Shown: positions 8,095 to 17,064 of the stretch, one piece after another | Layout: each line of letters starts with the position of its first letter | Position numbering within the stretch: position 1 is the first letter of the stretch | NCBI GenBank assembly: GCA_965230245.1 | Contig: OZ246000.1 | Span: 1,612,001-1,676,000, forward strand | DNA length: 64,000 nt | Origin: JAGNKE01 sp965230245 | GTDB lineage: Bacteria; Pseudomonadota; Alphaproteobacteria; Micavibrionales; Micavibrionaceae | Direction: 5' to 3' | Notes under the pieces: model-generated | The model's database searches: none | What the model saw: only the letters and a program-made list of their open reading frames with translations | What the model was told of the DNA's origin: nothing | Made by a program: the position numbers and the translations under genes

Positions 8095-8851
8095 CGGCGG
8101 GTTGTTTGATCCTTACAAGTTTACCGTCTTTGATATGCAATCCACATTCCTGATCGTTTTGCTGCTCCCACCACCAACGGCCTGCGCGGGGATGTTCACC
8201 CGGTTCGACCGCTCTTGTGCACGGAGCACAACCAATAGATGGAAACCCTTTATCATGCAATGGATTATAGGGAATCGCATGCGCGTGAATATAAGATTTA
8301 ACATCATCTTCTTCAACATCAATAAGAGGATAAACTTTAATAATATCGCGCATTGCATCATACTCTGCGACCGGAAGATCGGAACGGTTATCCGAATGTC
8401 CACGGCGCAGGCCGCTGATCCAGATATCAACACCGTCCAGAGCACGGTTCAGCGGCTCGACCTTGCGCACAAAACAACACGCCTTGCGCTTCTCGACGGA
8501 CTCGTAAAACCCGTTAATCCCGTTGCGCTTGACCAATTTTTCAACCGATTCCGTTTCAGGGTAGTAGGTTTCAATCTCCAGCCCGAAGTATAGTTCGCGC
8601 GTTTTCTGGAATGTTTCGTAAGTCTCTGCAAACAACCGTCCCGTATCCAGCGTAAAGACGCGGATCGGCAAATCACCCGCCGCAATCGCATGCGTAATCA
8701 TCTGGTCTTCAAAACTGAAACTGGTAGAAAATGCGACATGAGCATCGTTGACACCTGCAATCGCTTGCAGTCGTTCTTCCCACGGGAGGGCACTAAGCGT
8801 CTCGTGCAATGTTTTGGCAAGCCCCTCTCTGTCTATCTTTGTATCAGGCAT
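8087..8851 (-). CDS. cysH: assimilatory adenylyl-sulfate (APS) reductase
   Basis: 254 residues from ATG 8851, whose first bases overlap the cysG stop by 8 bases; AAGGAAG lies upstream in cysG. It reduces activated sulfate to sulfite using thioredoxin. Cys125-Cys126 and Cys208-x-x-Cys211 are the four [4Fe-4S] ligands that mark APS-type reductases and are absent from E. coli PAPS reductase, so APS is the likelier substrate. The catalytic C-terminal Cys236 lies in the expected ECGLH motif. The STSFSFEDQ segment is the nucleotide loop. No sulfate adenylyltransferase gene is in the window. Confidence 0.92.
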   Translation of the reverse strand: MPDTKIDREGLAKTLHETLSALPWEERLQAIAGVNDAHVAFSTSFSFEDQMITHAIAAGDLPIRVFTLDTGRLFAETYETFQKTRELYFGLEIETYYPETESVEKLVKRNGINGFYESVEKRKACCFVRKVEPLNRALDGVDIWISGLRRGHSDNRSDLPVAEYDAMRDIIKVYPLIDVEEDDVKSYIHAHAIPYNPLHDKGFPSIGCAPCTRAVEPGEHPRAGRWWWEQQNDQECGLHIKDGKLVRIKQPADA

Positions 8852-10316
8852 TGACGGCTTCCTTCTTCTGATCTTGTTCGTTCTCGTCTCTTGGCGGCAG
8901 CGGCGTGAAATACGTGCCTTCAGCCTGCGGAAATTCTTTCCACTTATTGTTCTTACACCATCGCACAACATCCCCGACAATCATCAGGCTCGGCGACGCA
9001 AAATCCTGCTCTCCCAGCTCGGCCTCAAAATCACCCAGTGTTGATATGTAATCTTTATGGAACGGGGTTGTGCCTTGCTCGATCACCATAACGGGCGTCT
9101 CTGATGCAAATCCGACCTCTTGCAGTTTCTGACACAACGTGACGTAATGTGCGGTGCTCATATAGTAAACAAGTGTATCGCTCTGCGCATAGCGCAAGCT
9201 GTTCCAGTAATCTTCATCATGCAAAGTCTTGGTATAAAGCGTCATAAATCGCACGCCTTTGGCGCCGTCACGCTCGGTCAGAGGCACGCCGGAATACGCC
9301 GCGCATCCGTTCGCCGCGCTAATCCCCGGCACAACCTGAAACGGACAATCCAACTTGCGCGCAATATCAATCTCTTCCGCACCATGCGCGTAAATGCCCG
9401 GATCACCGCCCTTTAAGCGCACAACAATATGCCCCTTTTTCAGGTGTTTTTCGATCAACTCGCCTATATCTTCCTGTTTCTTGTGGTGATGGTTACGCGT
9501 CTTACCGACCGCAATTTTTTCCGCATCTTTGCGCGCGTATTGTTCCATGATGACAGGGGAAACCAAACGGTCGTACAGAACAACATCAGCCTGTGAAATC
9601 AGACGAATAGCCTTCAGTGTAATAAGCTCGGGATGGCCGGGGCCTGCACCGATCAGGTATAACGCAGCACGATGCTCGTTCGGAAATTCCGCAATCGCTT
9701 GTGTAAAAAGTTTATCGGCATTGTCGTTATTGCCCTCCAGAATTTCTTCGGCAATCGGCCCGCGGATGATCTGTTCGTAAAACAAACGTCTGGACTGCAG
9801 CTTGTTGAGCGCAATCCGCATGGAGGCTTTTTTGCCCTTCATAAATGCAATCAGCTTTTCGAATTGGACGGGAATAACCTGTTCAATCTTGTGTTTAATC
9901 AAACGGGACAGAACAGGGGAGATCCCCGAACTGGAAATCGCAATCTGTAACGGCCCGCGACGCACGAGTGCGGGAAAGATAAAATCACACAACGGCGGGT
10001 TATCAACCACATTCACAATGATGCCGCGCGCCTTGCAGTCGGCGGCAATCTTCTCGTTCAGCGCATCATCATTGGTCGCCGCGACAACGATCGTTCGATT
10101 TTCGAGATATTTTTCATCGTATGTCTCAACGATGTAGGTAAAACCATGCTGTTCGCAAAGCTCTTTAACAGCATTGCCGACCTTCTCGGAAACAATGTCC
10201 ACACGTGCGCCTACACTCGCAAGCGCCTCGGTCTTGGCGGCGGCAATCTCCCCCCCGCCGATGACAAGCACGGGAAATTCGGTTTCGGCCCTTAGAAATA
10301 AAGGGATATAGGCCAT
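8844..10316 (-). CDS. cysG: siroheme synthase (bifunctional CysG)
   Basis: 490 residues. The N-terminal half (1-210) is the precorrin-2 dehydrogenase/ferrochelatase module with the NAD-binding VLVIGGGEIAAAKTEAL, NPPLCDFIFPALVRRGPLQIAISS and the dimerisation region. The C-terminal half (from about 215) is uroporphyrinogen-III C-methyltransferase: LIGAGPGHPELITLKA, VVRLKGGDPGIYAHGAEE, VVPGISAANGCAAYSGVPLT. It makes siroheme for CysI and heads the cysGHJI operon. The start lies 83 bases from the divergent Rrf2-type regulator, which probably controls it. Confidence 0.95.
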   Translation of the reverse strand: MAYIPLFLRAETEFPVLVIGGGEIAAAKTEALASVGARVDIVSEKVGNAVKELCEQHGFTYIVETYDEKYLENRTIVVAATNDDALNEKIAADCKARGIIVNVVDNPPLCDFIFPALVRRGPLQIAISSSGISPVLSRLIKHKIEQVIPVQFEKLIAFMKGKKASMRIALNKLQSRRLFYEQIIRGPIAEEILEGNNDNADKLFTQAIAEFPNEHRAALYLIGAGPGHPELITLKAIRLISQADVVLYDRLVSPVIMEQYARKDAEKIAVGKTRNHHHKKQEDIGELIEKHLKKGHIVVRLKGGDPGIYAHGAEEIDIARKLDCPFQVVPGISAANGCAAYSGVPLTERDGAKGVRFMTLYTKTLHDEDYWNSLRYAQSDTLVYYMSTAHYVTLCQKLQEVGFASETPVMVIEQGTTPFHKDYISTLGDFEAELGEQDFASPSLMIVGDVVRWCKNNKWKEFPQAEGTYFTPLPPRDENEQDQKKEAVNA

Positions 10317-10364
10317 GTTTGAGAGCTCCTTGTTATTCTTCGACTATAAAACAACATTTTCTTA

Positions 10365-10394
10365 TTGTAAATACAAAAAAATAATGTATATACT
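10365..10394 (+). promoter_or_regulatory. promoter and palindrome between cysG and the Rrf2-type regulator
   Basis: TTGTAA (10365-10370) and TATACT (10389-10394) are separated by 18 bases and give a plausible sigma70 promoter for the rightward regulator gene. A perfect dyad TTGTA-AA-TACAA (10365-10376) overlaps the -35 element and is a candidate operator, possibly for the regulator itself. Transcription would start about at the ATG at 10400, and there is no Shine-Dalgarno sequence, so the message may be leaderless. Confidence 0.5.
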
Positions 10395-10399
10395 GTTCT

Positions 10400-10843
10400 A
10401 TGAAGCTAATTCCGTCCAAATTAACCATGGCAATGAATGCCGCGCTCTTCATCGCCTATAATGGGCGGGAAGACAAGCCCGTTTCGGGCGCATCCATCGT
10501 GGAATATTTCGGATTAAAGGAGCGCGCGCTCGAACCCGTGCTGCAAAAACTCTCAAGCGCAGGCATTATTGTATCGATCAAAGGCCCCAAGGGTGGTTAT
10601 TTCGTAAAAGACACGGAACAAACAACACTTAAAGATATCGTGCGGGCATTTATCAAAGCGCCCGTTCCGGCAAATGATACGTTCGGAACCTATGGCGATA
10701 TTCTGGCGGGTAGAATCAGACACAGCCTTGATTGTTGGATGGATGCCTTGTCCGAAATAACGCTCAAGGATTTATGTGCCCAGGCCGAAAGCAGAGACCT
10801 GCCGACACTTGAAACACCACCTGTTCTGGATTTTGTTGTTTAG
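10400..10843 (+). CDS. Rrf2-family transcriptional regulator
   Basis: 147 residues with the Rrf2 winged-helix layout: LTMAMNAALFIAYN, the recognition region VEYFGLKERALEPVLQKLSSAGIIVSIKGPKGGY and the wing. The GPKGGY motif is diagnostic. The three-cysteine cluster of IscR/NsrR is absent (only two isolated Cys, in LDCW and DLCA), so it probably does not bind an Fe-S cluster that way and more resembles the CymR-type branch. Divergence from cysG suggests it senses sulfur status and represses the cys operon; that role is inferred from position. No ribosome-binding site precedes the ATG. Confidence 0.88.
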   Translation: MKLIPSKLTMAMNAALFIAYNGREDKPVSGASIVEYFGLKERALEPVLQKLSSAGIIVSIKGPKGGYFVKDTEQTTLKDIVRAFIKAPVPANDTFGTYGDILAGRIRHSLDCWMDALSEITLKDLCAQAESRDLPTLETPPVLDFVV

Positions 10844-10916
10844 GATCCAATAACATTTTCGCATTCTCACAACCTCTTTTTCTGGAATTTCTCCGCGCGC
10901 GTGCTATTGTCCGCTC

Positions 10917-12779
10917 ATGAACAGAACTCGACTTTGTTTGTTTATACTCTGCGTAACGCTGATCTCAGGATGTAAAGGTCTATCGATTCCTTTTATCTCC
11001 GACAACTCACCCGTACTCTCAAAAAACTATGCGATCGAAGGTCTTGACGAGGACGAGGAAACAAAAACCTTCCTCAAAACCGTCATGGATTCGCGCTTGC
11101 AGGACATTGCCGAACTCGCTGACGATGAAGACCTTGCCAGAAAAGAAGCTTATGCTGAGCGCATGTTGCGCACTGAATTGAAAAAGGCGCTCCACTCGAA
11201 GGGCTATTATGATGCTGTTGTCGGCTATGCGAACACACCGCAAGCCGAACAAAACCCAGAAGACGGAGGCACGGAAGAAAAAGATCAGGACGAAAGCCCG
11301 AAGGAAAACAAAGAAAACGCAAACGCGGTGGACGGAACATTCCTGATCAGGCCGGGTAAGAAATATACAATTTCGTCCATCACAACCCAACCCGCAAAAT
11401 TCGGCGAATTCACAGATGAGCTTGGCATAGAAGAAGGCAAACCTCTTGATTCTGCCGCCGTCCTGAAAGCACAGAACACAATTCTCCGGAAAATCGGCAA
11501 AGATAAATGCTTTTTTTCCCTGAACGCCCGAAACAGGGTCATCCTTGATCGGTCGGATAAAACCGCAGAGGTCACGTTTGTTGTCGAGGCGGGAGATGAG
11601 GCGGAATTCGGCACCCTGACTTATCAAGGCAATGAAACGGTGCGCAACAGCTACTTGAAAAAACTCTTCCCTTGGGAGGAAGGCGCGTGTTTCCGCCGCG
11701 ACAAAATAGATTCATTGCGCCAGTCGTTAATCGGAACGGGGCTGTTCTCCCGTGCGGAAGTCCTCCTACCTGAAACCGTACCTGCCGATGGCGTTATCCC
11801 TGTCAAAGTTATCCTAAAGGAACGCGCACAGCGCTCGGTAAAAGTCGGTGCCACATACTATACGGATGAAGGTCTCGGCCTTGAATTTGGTTGGGAACAC
11901 CGCAACTTCTTCGGTGCGGCTGAAAAGCTCAAAGCCTCACTGGAATTATCACTGCTTGAACAAACGCTGGATGTTGAATTAACCAAACCGTATTTCATGC
12001 GCCGCGATCAAAGCCTGAGCGTCAACGCCTTCATCTCTCGTGAAGACACGGATGCTTTTGAGGAAATCTCCATCGGTACGGGCGCACGCATCAACCGCAA
12101 ACTGACCAAACACCTGTCGGCAAGTGTCGGAACGGAAATCAAGCTCACAAATATTGATGAAGAAAACGGCGAAAAACAGACATTTGCGCTGCTCTCTGGC
12201 CCGTCCTCACTGACCTATGACAGCCGCGATAACTCGCTCGACCCGACGAAAGGCTGGCAGATTAGAGGTGTCATCGAACCCTTCGTTGACCTCTTCGGCG
12301 AAAGCCAGCCATTTATAAAGATGCAGGCGCTTGCCAGTCACTACCTTAAAGTGACTAACAATTTGGTATGGGCAAACCGTGTCAATCTGGGAAGTATAGC
12401 CGGTGCGGAGAATGATGACATCCCCGCATCTGAAAGATTTTACGCGGGTGGAGGTGGATCAATCCGCGGCTTCGGGTATCAGGAAGTCGGGCCGCAGGAA
12501 AACGACGACCCGACGGGCGGACGCTCGCTGGTCGAACTCTCTACCGAATTCCGCTATAAATTTACCGACTCGTTGGGCATGGTCGCCTTCGTTGACGCAG
12601 GTCAGGTGACCGAAGATATATCACCGAAATTCAATGACCTCTCGGTCGGTGTTGGTGTTGGTTTCCGCTATTACACGGATTTCGGGCCGCTGCGCTTTGA
12701 TATCGCAACCCCTCTGACAGATAGCGATACGGTCGACTCAAACTACCAGATCTATTTAAGTATCGGGCAGGCATTCTAG
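10917..12779 (+). CDS. tamA: Omp85-family outer membrane assembly protein TamA
   Basis: 620 residues: POTRA-like repeats in about 30-310, then a 16-strand-type beta barrel, ending in a Phe (IGQAF) as is usual for barrel proteins. Conserved barrel features are FYAGGGGSIRGFGYQEVGP (the VRGF-like lid-lock motif) and GPLRFDIATPL. Paired with TamB it helps insert outer-membrane and secreted proteins. The N-terminus has a type II lipobox-like LISGC at 15-19, not expected for TamA. A highly acidic low-complexity insert (about 104-130) lies in the POTRA region. tamB follows after three bases. Confidence 0.9.
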   Translation: MNRTRLCLFILCVTLISGCKGLSIPFISDNSPVLSKNYAIEGLDEDEETKTFLKTVMDSRLQDIAELADDEDLARKEAYAERMLRTELKKALHSKGYYDAVVGYANTPQAEQNPEDGGTEEKDQDESPKENKENANAVDGTFLIRPGKKYTISSITTQPAKFGEFTDELGIEEGKPLDSAAVLKAQNTILRKIGKDKCFFSLNARNRVILDRSDKTAEVTFVVEAGDEAEFGTLTYQGNETVRNSYLKKLFPWEEGACFRRDKIDSLRQSLIGTGLFSRAEVLLPETVPADGVIPVKVILKERAQRSVKVGATYYTDEGLGLEFGWEHRNFFGAAEKLKASLELSLLEQTLDVELTKPYFMRRDQSLSVNAFISREDTDAFEEISIGTGARINRKLTKHLSASVGTEIKLTNIDEENGEKQTFALLSGPSSLTYDSRDNSLDPTKGWQIRGVIEPFVDLFGESQPFIKMQALASHYLKVTNNLVWANRVNLGSIAGAENDDIPASERFYAGGGGSIRGFGYQEVGPQENDDPTGGRSLVELSTEFRYKFTDSLGMVAFVDAGQVTEDISPKFNDLSVGVGVGFRYYTDFGPLRFDIATPLTDSDTVDSNYQIYLSIGQAF

Positions 12780-12782
12780 GAC

Positions 12783-15700
12783 ATGAGCGAGAACGAAAAG
12801 AAAAACTCAGACGATAAGATCGTCAAACGTATCGCGAAGGCCGTTCCAAAACGCACGGGCAAATTCTTTGTATGGCTGGGTGCAATTCTTCTTCTGCTCG
12901 GGTTCGTGATTCAGATCGCCGTTTGGGCAGGAGTCGCATGGTTGAACTCAGAGGGAGGACAGAACTGGACAAAGGCTCAGCTTGATACAGTTTTGAAAGA
13001 AAGCGGTTATGCTATAAGTTTCGATAGGTTTCATTATTCACCGCTGACCAATATCACAATCGGCAATTTTACAGTCAGTGATAAAGAAGGCGAGCTTGTA
13101 AAAGGCGAACGCCTTAGGCTGCATCTTGATATTCTCCCGCTTGCCGCAAAGAACCTTCGTGTTTCTCTGGACATGGAAACACTCGCAATCTCTCGCCTTC
13201 CCGCGAAAGCCGAAGACGCCAAGGATGAAGTCGAAGAGAACGCAAAAGACCCGAATGCCTCGCTAATGCAACCCTTCGAAGTGCCGGATATCTACTTCTC
13301 GTCGATCTCCATCTCATCCGTTGAAATTCGCTCTCTTAAATTTGCCGAAGGCGTAGCCGGCCCTATCCGCGAACTTGCGCCCGAACTCAAAGGGCAAATA
13401 GACTTGGAGCCGTATTCCGTCATGTCATCTCTGACACTATTCTTAAGGCAACCCGACGAAGCAACAAAGCTCACTTATCTGCCTGAAAAACTCAGCATCA
13501 GTACAGCGCTAAATACACAGACCACGTCCTTAAATATTGAAAGAATCGCCGTGCGATCAAACGCATACACTATTCACGGCAACGGCGATGTCGATCTCGG
13601 CAAGGACGGAAAGACAACAATCGAAATTAACGCCGCAAGCGAGGATGTCTCGAAACTCTCTCCTGAACTGGACGGGAAATTCGAGGCCCGCGCCAAAATC
13701 GAAGGGCCGCAATCAGCCCTCTCTCTTGATCTGGACGCAATGCTTGATTTGGCGCAAATTCGTGAACGCGGTTTATCGCCGATCGACCTCTATATGACGC
13801 TGGATAACATCATGGGCGTTCCGAACGGCAATGCAAAAATCGAAGGCAATTATCAAAACGTGCCTGTTGCATTGAACAGCGATTTCAGGTTCGAAGATGC
13901 AATCCTGACCCTCAATAATCTTTCAGCCAAAGCACCCGAACTAACCTTGAACGGCCAACTCAGACTGAACACGGAAACAACGCTGGCCGATGGCCGTATC
14001 AGCGCAGATATAAAGTCATTCGCACCGTATAAAAAACTGCTGCAAACCGATATTGCGGGGCGCGGAAAGGCGGACGTAGAACTTGCCGCACGCGATGGCA
14101 AGCAATTCGCTTCTATCAAGACAACATTGAACAATCTGGCTTATGAAGCCATAACACTGGAAGCGCTAAGTCTTGCCGCACAAATCCCTGATGCACTCAA
14201 CCCGTGGCCGAAAAATGCAAATTTGTCGATTAAGCAGCTCCGTACAGGCGAAACACTCCTGACAAAACTGAACGCCGATGTCAGCCGCAAAAACCGGAAC
14301 CTATATGGTTTGACCGCGAATGCCGAAGGCTTTGCCTTACAAAAATTCACACTCAATGCATCCTCCGATTTAAAAGGGATCGAAACATCCGCGCCAAGCG
14401 CAGAAAACATCAAGGCAACTGTGATCACAGGCGCCGGCACGGCTAACCTCACGGGTAGAGCGGATCAGAAAACCCTAAAGCTGAACCTGACCGCCAAGAA
14501 ATTTCCGCTCACCGCAATCCCTGCAGAACTTCCTGCAAACCTCGCTGCCCTGACAATGGATATTGATGCGAACCTTTTTGGTAATTTGGATAACCCCGAA
14601 GCAAACGCATCGATAGACCTCAGTCCTATCCAGACAGGCGAAGAATTGCCCGAGGTTAAAATCAGCATCGACGGCGCATACAAAAACAACAAAGCAACGG
14701 CAAATCTCATCGGCGAAGGCGAGGGCATTAAGACATTAACGGCGGCGCTGAACATTCCCCTAAAACTATCCCTCTATCCCTACGCATTGGATTTATCGGA
14801 CAAAACCCCACTAAACGGATCGTTCAAAGGCGACTTGCAAGTGGACAGCCTCGCCGAAATCCTGCTGCCGCCAAGCCAGTCGCTTCAAGGCCTGATAAAG
14901 ACAACGGGCAAAATCGGCGGAACAGTATTTAACCCCGATCTTGCCGCGCAATTCACGATGGATAATTCGCGCTTCGAAGAAAAAACATCAGGTTTCAAAC
15001 TCTCCAACATGAATGTGCGCGCGAATTTCGAGCAAAATGTCTTCACACTCGAAAGCCTGACCGCAAACGACAATGAAACGGGAACTCTCGAAGGCCGCGG
15101 ACGTTACAGCCTCGGTGCGAACGCCGATGCTGACTTCACCATCACGGCAAAAAGCCTGCACATGTTCAAGAGCCAGATGGTCGACGGAAAAATCAATGCC
15201 GATCTCGCTATGGATGGTGCAGGCAAGAAATATAATCTGAGCGGGACAATACGCCCCGAATACATCGATATCAATATCCCCGAGCGTTTTGGAACAAGCA
15301 TCCCGCAAGTCAACACGGTTGAAAAATTAAGCCTTGAAAACACAGGCGATGACAGCCCGATTACAATCACCCTTGATATCCTGTTCGATGCGCCGCAACG
15401 CCTGTTCGTGCGCGGCTGGGGGCTGGACAGTGAATTTGGCGGCACGCTTGATATCAAAGGTACCGCTTCCGAACCCAAAGTCGAAGGGACAATGAAGGCA
15501 AAGCGCGGTACATATAAGGAGTTCGGAAAGAAATTCGAACTCGCCCGCGCCAATTTAAGATTTTCAGGCACCATGCCGCCAAGCCCGTTCCTGGATATTC
15601 TGGCCGAAACGCAGGCCGATGACATCAAGGCACAAATCAACCTCAGCGGCCCCGTAGTCAAGCCGAAAATCAAAATGTCCTCCGTGCCGTCACTTCCCGA

Positions 15701-16076
15701 AGACGAAGTGCTGGCAAAAGTGCTCTTCGGAAAAGACATCTCCGATATTTCAGCGTATCAGGCTTACCAACTGACCCAGACTTTACGTCGTTTTTCAGGT
15801 CAGGGCGGAGGCAGAGGCTTTGATCCTCTGGGCACGGCTCTCGGAGTAACGGGTCTGGATGACTTGAATGTGGAATTGGACGATGAAGGCGGCGCAACTG
15901 TTGGTGCAGGTAAATACCTCACAGACCGCGTTTATCTGGAAGTCGAAAGCGGCAGCGCGGAAGACAGCGGCGCGGCACGCATCGAAATAGAAGTCACACC
16001 CAGTGTCTCCGTCGAGAGCGAAATCGGGCAGGATGCGCAAGGTGGCGCGGGCGTCTTTTGGAAACACGACTACTAA
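12783..16076 (+). CDS. tamB: translocation and assembly module protein TamB
   Basis: 1097 residues. One membrane-spanning segment lies near residues 25-52 (FFVWLGAILLLLGFVIQIAV), followed by a very long periplasmic beta-strand-rich region of the AsmA-like/lipid-transfer type, and the conserved C-terminal TamB (DUF490) domain with GTMKAKRGTY, FSGTMPPSPFLDI and PEDEVLAKVLFGK. It spans inner to outer membrane and works with TamA, here directly upstream. Family members are implicated in outer-membrane protein assembly and anterograde phospholipid transport. The length is normal for alphaproteobacteria (somewhat shorter than E. coli). Confidence 0.93.
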   Translation: MSENEKKNSDDKIVKRIAKAVPKRTGKFFVWLGAILLLLGFVIQIAVWAGVAWLNSEGGQNWTKAQLDTVLKESGYAISFDRFHYSPLTNITIGNFTVSDKEGELVKGERLRLHLDILPLAAKNLRVSLDMETLAISRLPAKAEDAKDEVEENAKDPNASLMQPFEVPDIYFSSISISSVEIRSLKFAEGVAGPIRELAPELKGQIDLEPYSVMSSLTLFLRQPDEATKLTYLPEKLSISTALNTQTTSLNIERIAVRSNAYTIHGNGDVDLGKDGKTTIEINAASEDVSKLSPELDGKFEARAKIEGPQSALSLDLDAMLDLAQIRERGLSPIDLYMTLDNIMGVPNGNAKIEGNYQNVPVALNSDFRFEDAILTLNNLSAKAPELTLNGQLRLNTETTLADGRISADIKSFAPYKKLLQTDIAGRGKADVELAARDGKQFASIKTTLNNLAYEAITLEALSLAAQIPDALNPWPKNANLSIKQLRTGETLLTKLNADVSRKNRNLYGLTANAEGFALQKFTLNASSDLKGIETSAPSAENIKATVITGAGTANLTGRADQKTLKLNLTAKKFPLTAIPAELPANLAALTMDIDANLFGNLDNPEANASIDLSPIQTGEELPEVKISIDGAYKNNKATANLIGEGEGIKTLTAALNIPLKLSLYPYALDLSDKTPLNGSFKGDLQVDSLAEILLPPSQSLQGLIKTTGKIGGTVFNPDLAAQFTMDNSRFEEKTSGFKLSNMNVRANFEQNVFTLESLTANDNETGTLEGRGRYSLGANADADFTITAKSLHMFKSQMVDGKINADLAMDGAGKKYNLSGTIRPEYIDINIPERFGTSIPQVNTVEKLSLENTGDDSPITITLDILFDAPQRLFVRGWGLDSEFGGTLDIKGTASEPKVEGTMKAKRGTYKEFGKKFELARANLRFSGTMPPSPFLDILAETQADDIKAQINLSGPVVKPKIKMSSVPSLPEDEVLAKVLFGKDISDISAYQAYQLTQTLRRFSGQGGGRGFDPLGTALGVTGLDDLNVELDDEGGATVGAGKYLTDRVYLEVESGSAEDSGAARIEIEVTPSVSVESEIGQDAQGGAGVFWKHDY

Positions 16077-16143
16077 GTTTCTAAACGCTTGCAAGACGCG
16101 TTAAAATCCTGTTTTCTGCTCATGACTATGAACAAGGATGAAA

Positions 16144-16899
16144 ATGACCAAAACCAACATCATTTTGGGAACAATCGTTTTTCTGCTCGGCGCGGTCGCC
16201 ATCACAATCGTTGTTGCCCCGGATACGATTGATCGTATGACAGGTCTAGGCGGCGAGACGATTAAGCCGTTAAAAACGCAAGTAACCCAAAAACAGGCAC
16301 AGAAAAAAGTCGAAAAGCAGATAAAACAAGTCAGAAAAAATCCCGAAACTTTCACGCGTGAAATTGCAGCATCATCCGAAAATGCCGTTCTGCCGAATGA
16401 GGAAAAAAATACAGCCGAAATTGATCAGAACTTCAACGTAAAAAACGCAAACCTGACGATTAAGACAGAAGACTTCAAGGACTGGCGCGTTGAATGTGCC
16501 GAAAACAAAGAAGGCCAGACCATGTGCAATATGTTCCAGCGCCTGATGTGGGAAGGAGAAAAATTCGGAGCCTTGCTGGTCACGATTATGATCACGGAAA
16601 GCGAAGGCGCAAAACGGCCGCGCATGCGACTGGTCGCACCGCTGGGCACGTTTCTGCCGAGCGGCCTGACGTTGCAGATCGAAGGCGAAAACGAGTTTAC
16701 CGTTCCGTTCCAGTTTTGTACGCCGAACGGCTGTCTGGTAAATCTTGATCTGGCTGATGATGTGGTCGCAAATCTCAAGCAAAGCAACAGATTGAATGTG
16801 GCCTATCGGCGCGCTGATGGAAAAGTCGCAAAGTTGCAAGTCTCTCTTTCCGGCTTCACAAAAGCACTAGAAAAGATCACCGCGCAAACATCCTTTTAG
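16144..16899 (+). CDS. invasion-associated locus B (IalB) family protein
   Basis: 251 residues from ATG 16144, chosen over ATG 16138 because AAGG at 16134-16137 abuts the earlier ATG but lies six bases before the later one. Residues 5-27 form a membrane anchor or uncleaved signal, followed by a basic Lys/Gln-rich stretch and the IalB domain from about 115: DWRVEC, MCNMFQRL, RLVAPLGTFLPSGL, FQFCTPNGCLVNLDL. The paired cysteines suggest periplasmic disulfides. IalB proteins are common in alphaproteobacteria; their biochemical role is not settled. It follows tamB by 67 bases. Confidence 0.85.
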   Translation: MTKTNIILGTIVFLLGAVAITIVVAPDTIDRMTGLGGETIKPLKTQVTQKQAQKKVEKQIKQVRKNPETFTREIAASSENAVLPNEEKNTAEIDQNFNVKNANLTIKTEDFKDWRVECAENKEGQTMCNMFQRLMWEGEKFGALLVTIMITESEGAKRPRMRLVAPLGTFLPSGLTLQIEGENEFTVPFQFCTPNGCLVNLDLADDVVANLKQSNRLNVAYRRADGKVAKLQVSLSGFTKALEKITAQTSF

Positions 16900-16921
16900 G
16901 ACAACGCCATCATCTTAAGAC

Positions 16922-17000
16922 GCCGCAAACGGCAGCATTACAGGATTGTAATTTGCTCTGCCTGCGAATTTATTTCATAAAGAATTGAAACCAGAGCAAA
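16922..17000 (+). promoter_or_regulatory. structured intergenic region upstream of ovoA
   Basis: The 165-base gap before ovoA holds nested inverted repeats: GCCG-CAAA-CGGC (16922-16933), ATTACA-GGAT-TGTAAT (16937-16952) inside GGCAG/CTGCC arms (16931-16935 and 16958-16962), and a perfect 9-base pair TTTGCTCTG (16952-16960) with CAGAGCAAA (16992-17000). The last two compete for the same bases. This could be a terminator remnant of the IalB gene, an operator, or an RNA switch for ovoA. No canonical terminator T-run is present. Confidence 0.35.
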
Positions 17001-17064
17001 GATATGTGCGAATAAAGTTTCGTATTTATTTTTTATCAAGCCAGTTGAACACAGGAAATATTTC

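Noticed and set aside
16084..16102. AACGC/GCGTT hairpin after tamB as terminator
   Set aside because: Short stem and no proper T-run; IalB gene may be cotranscribed.
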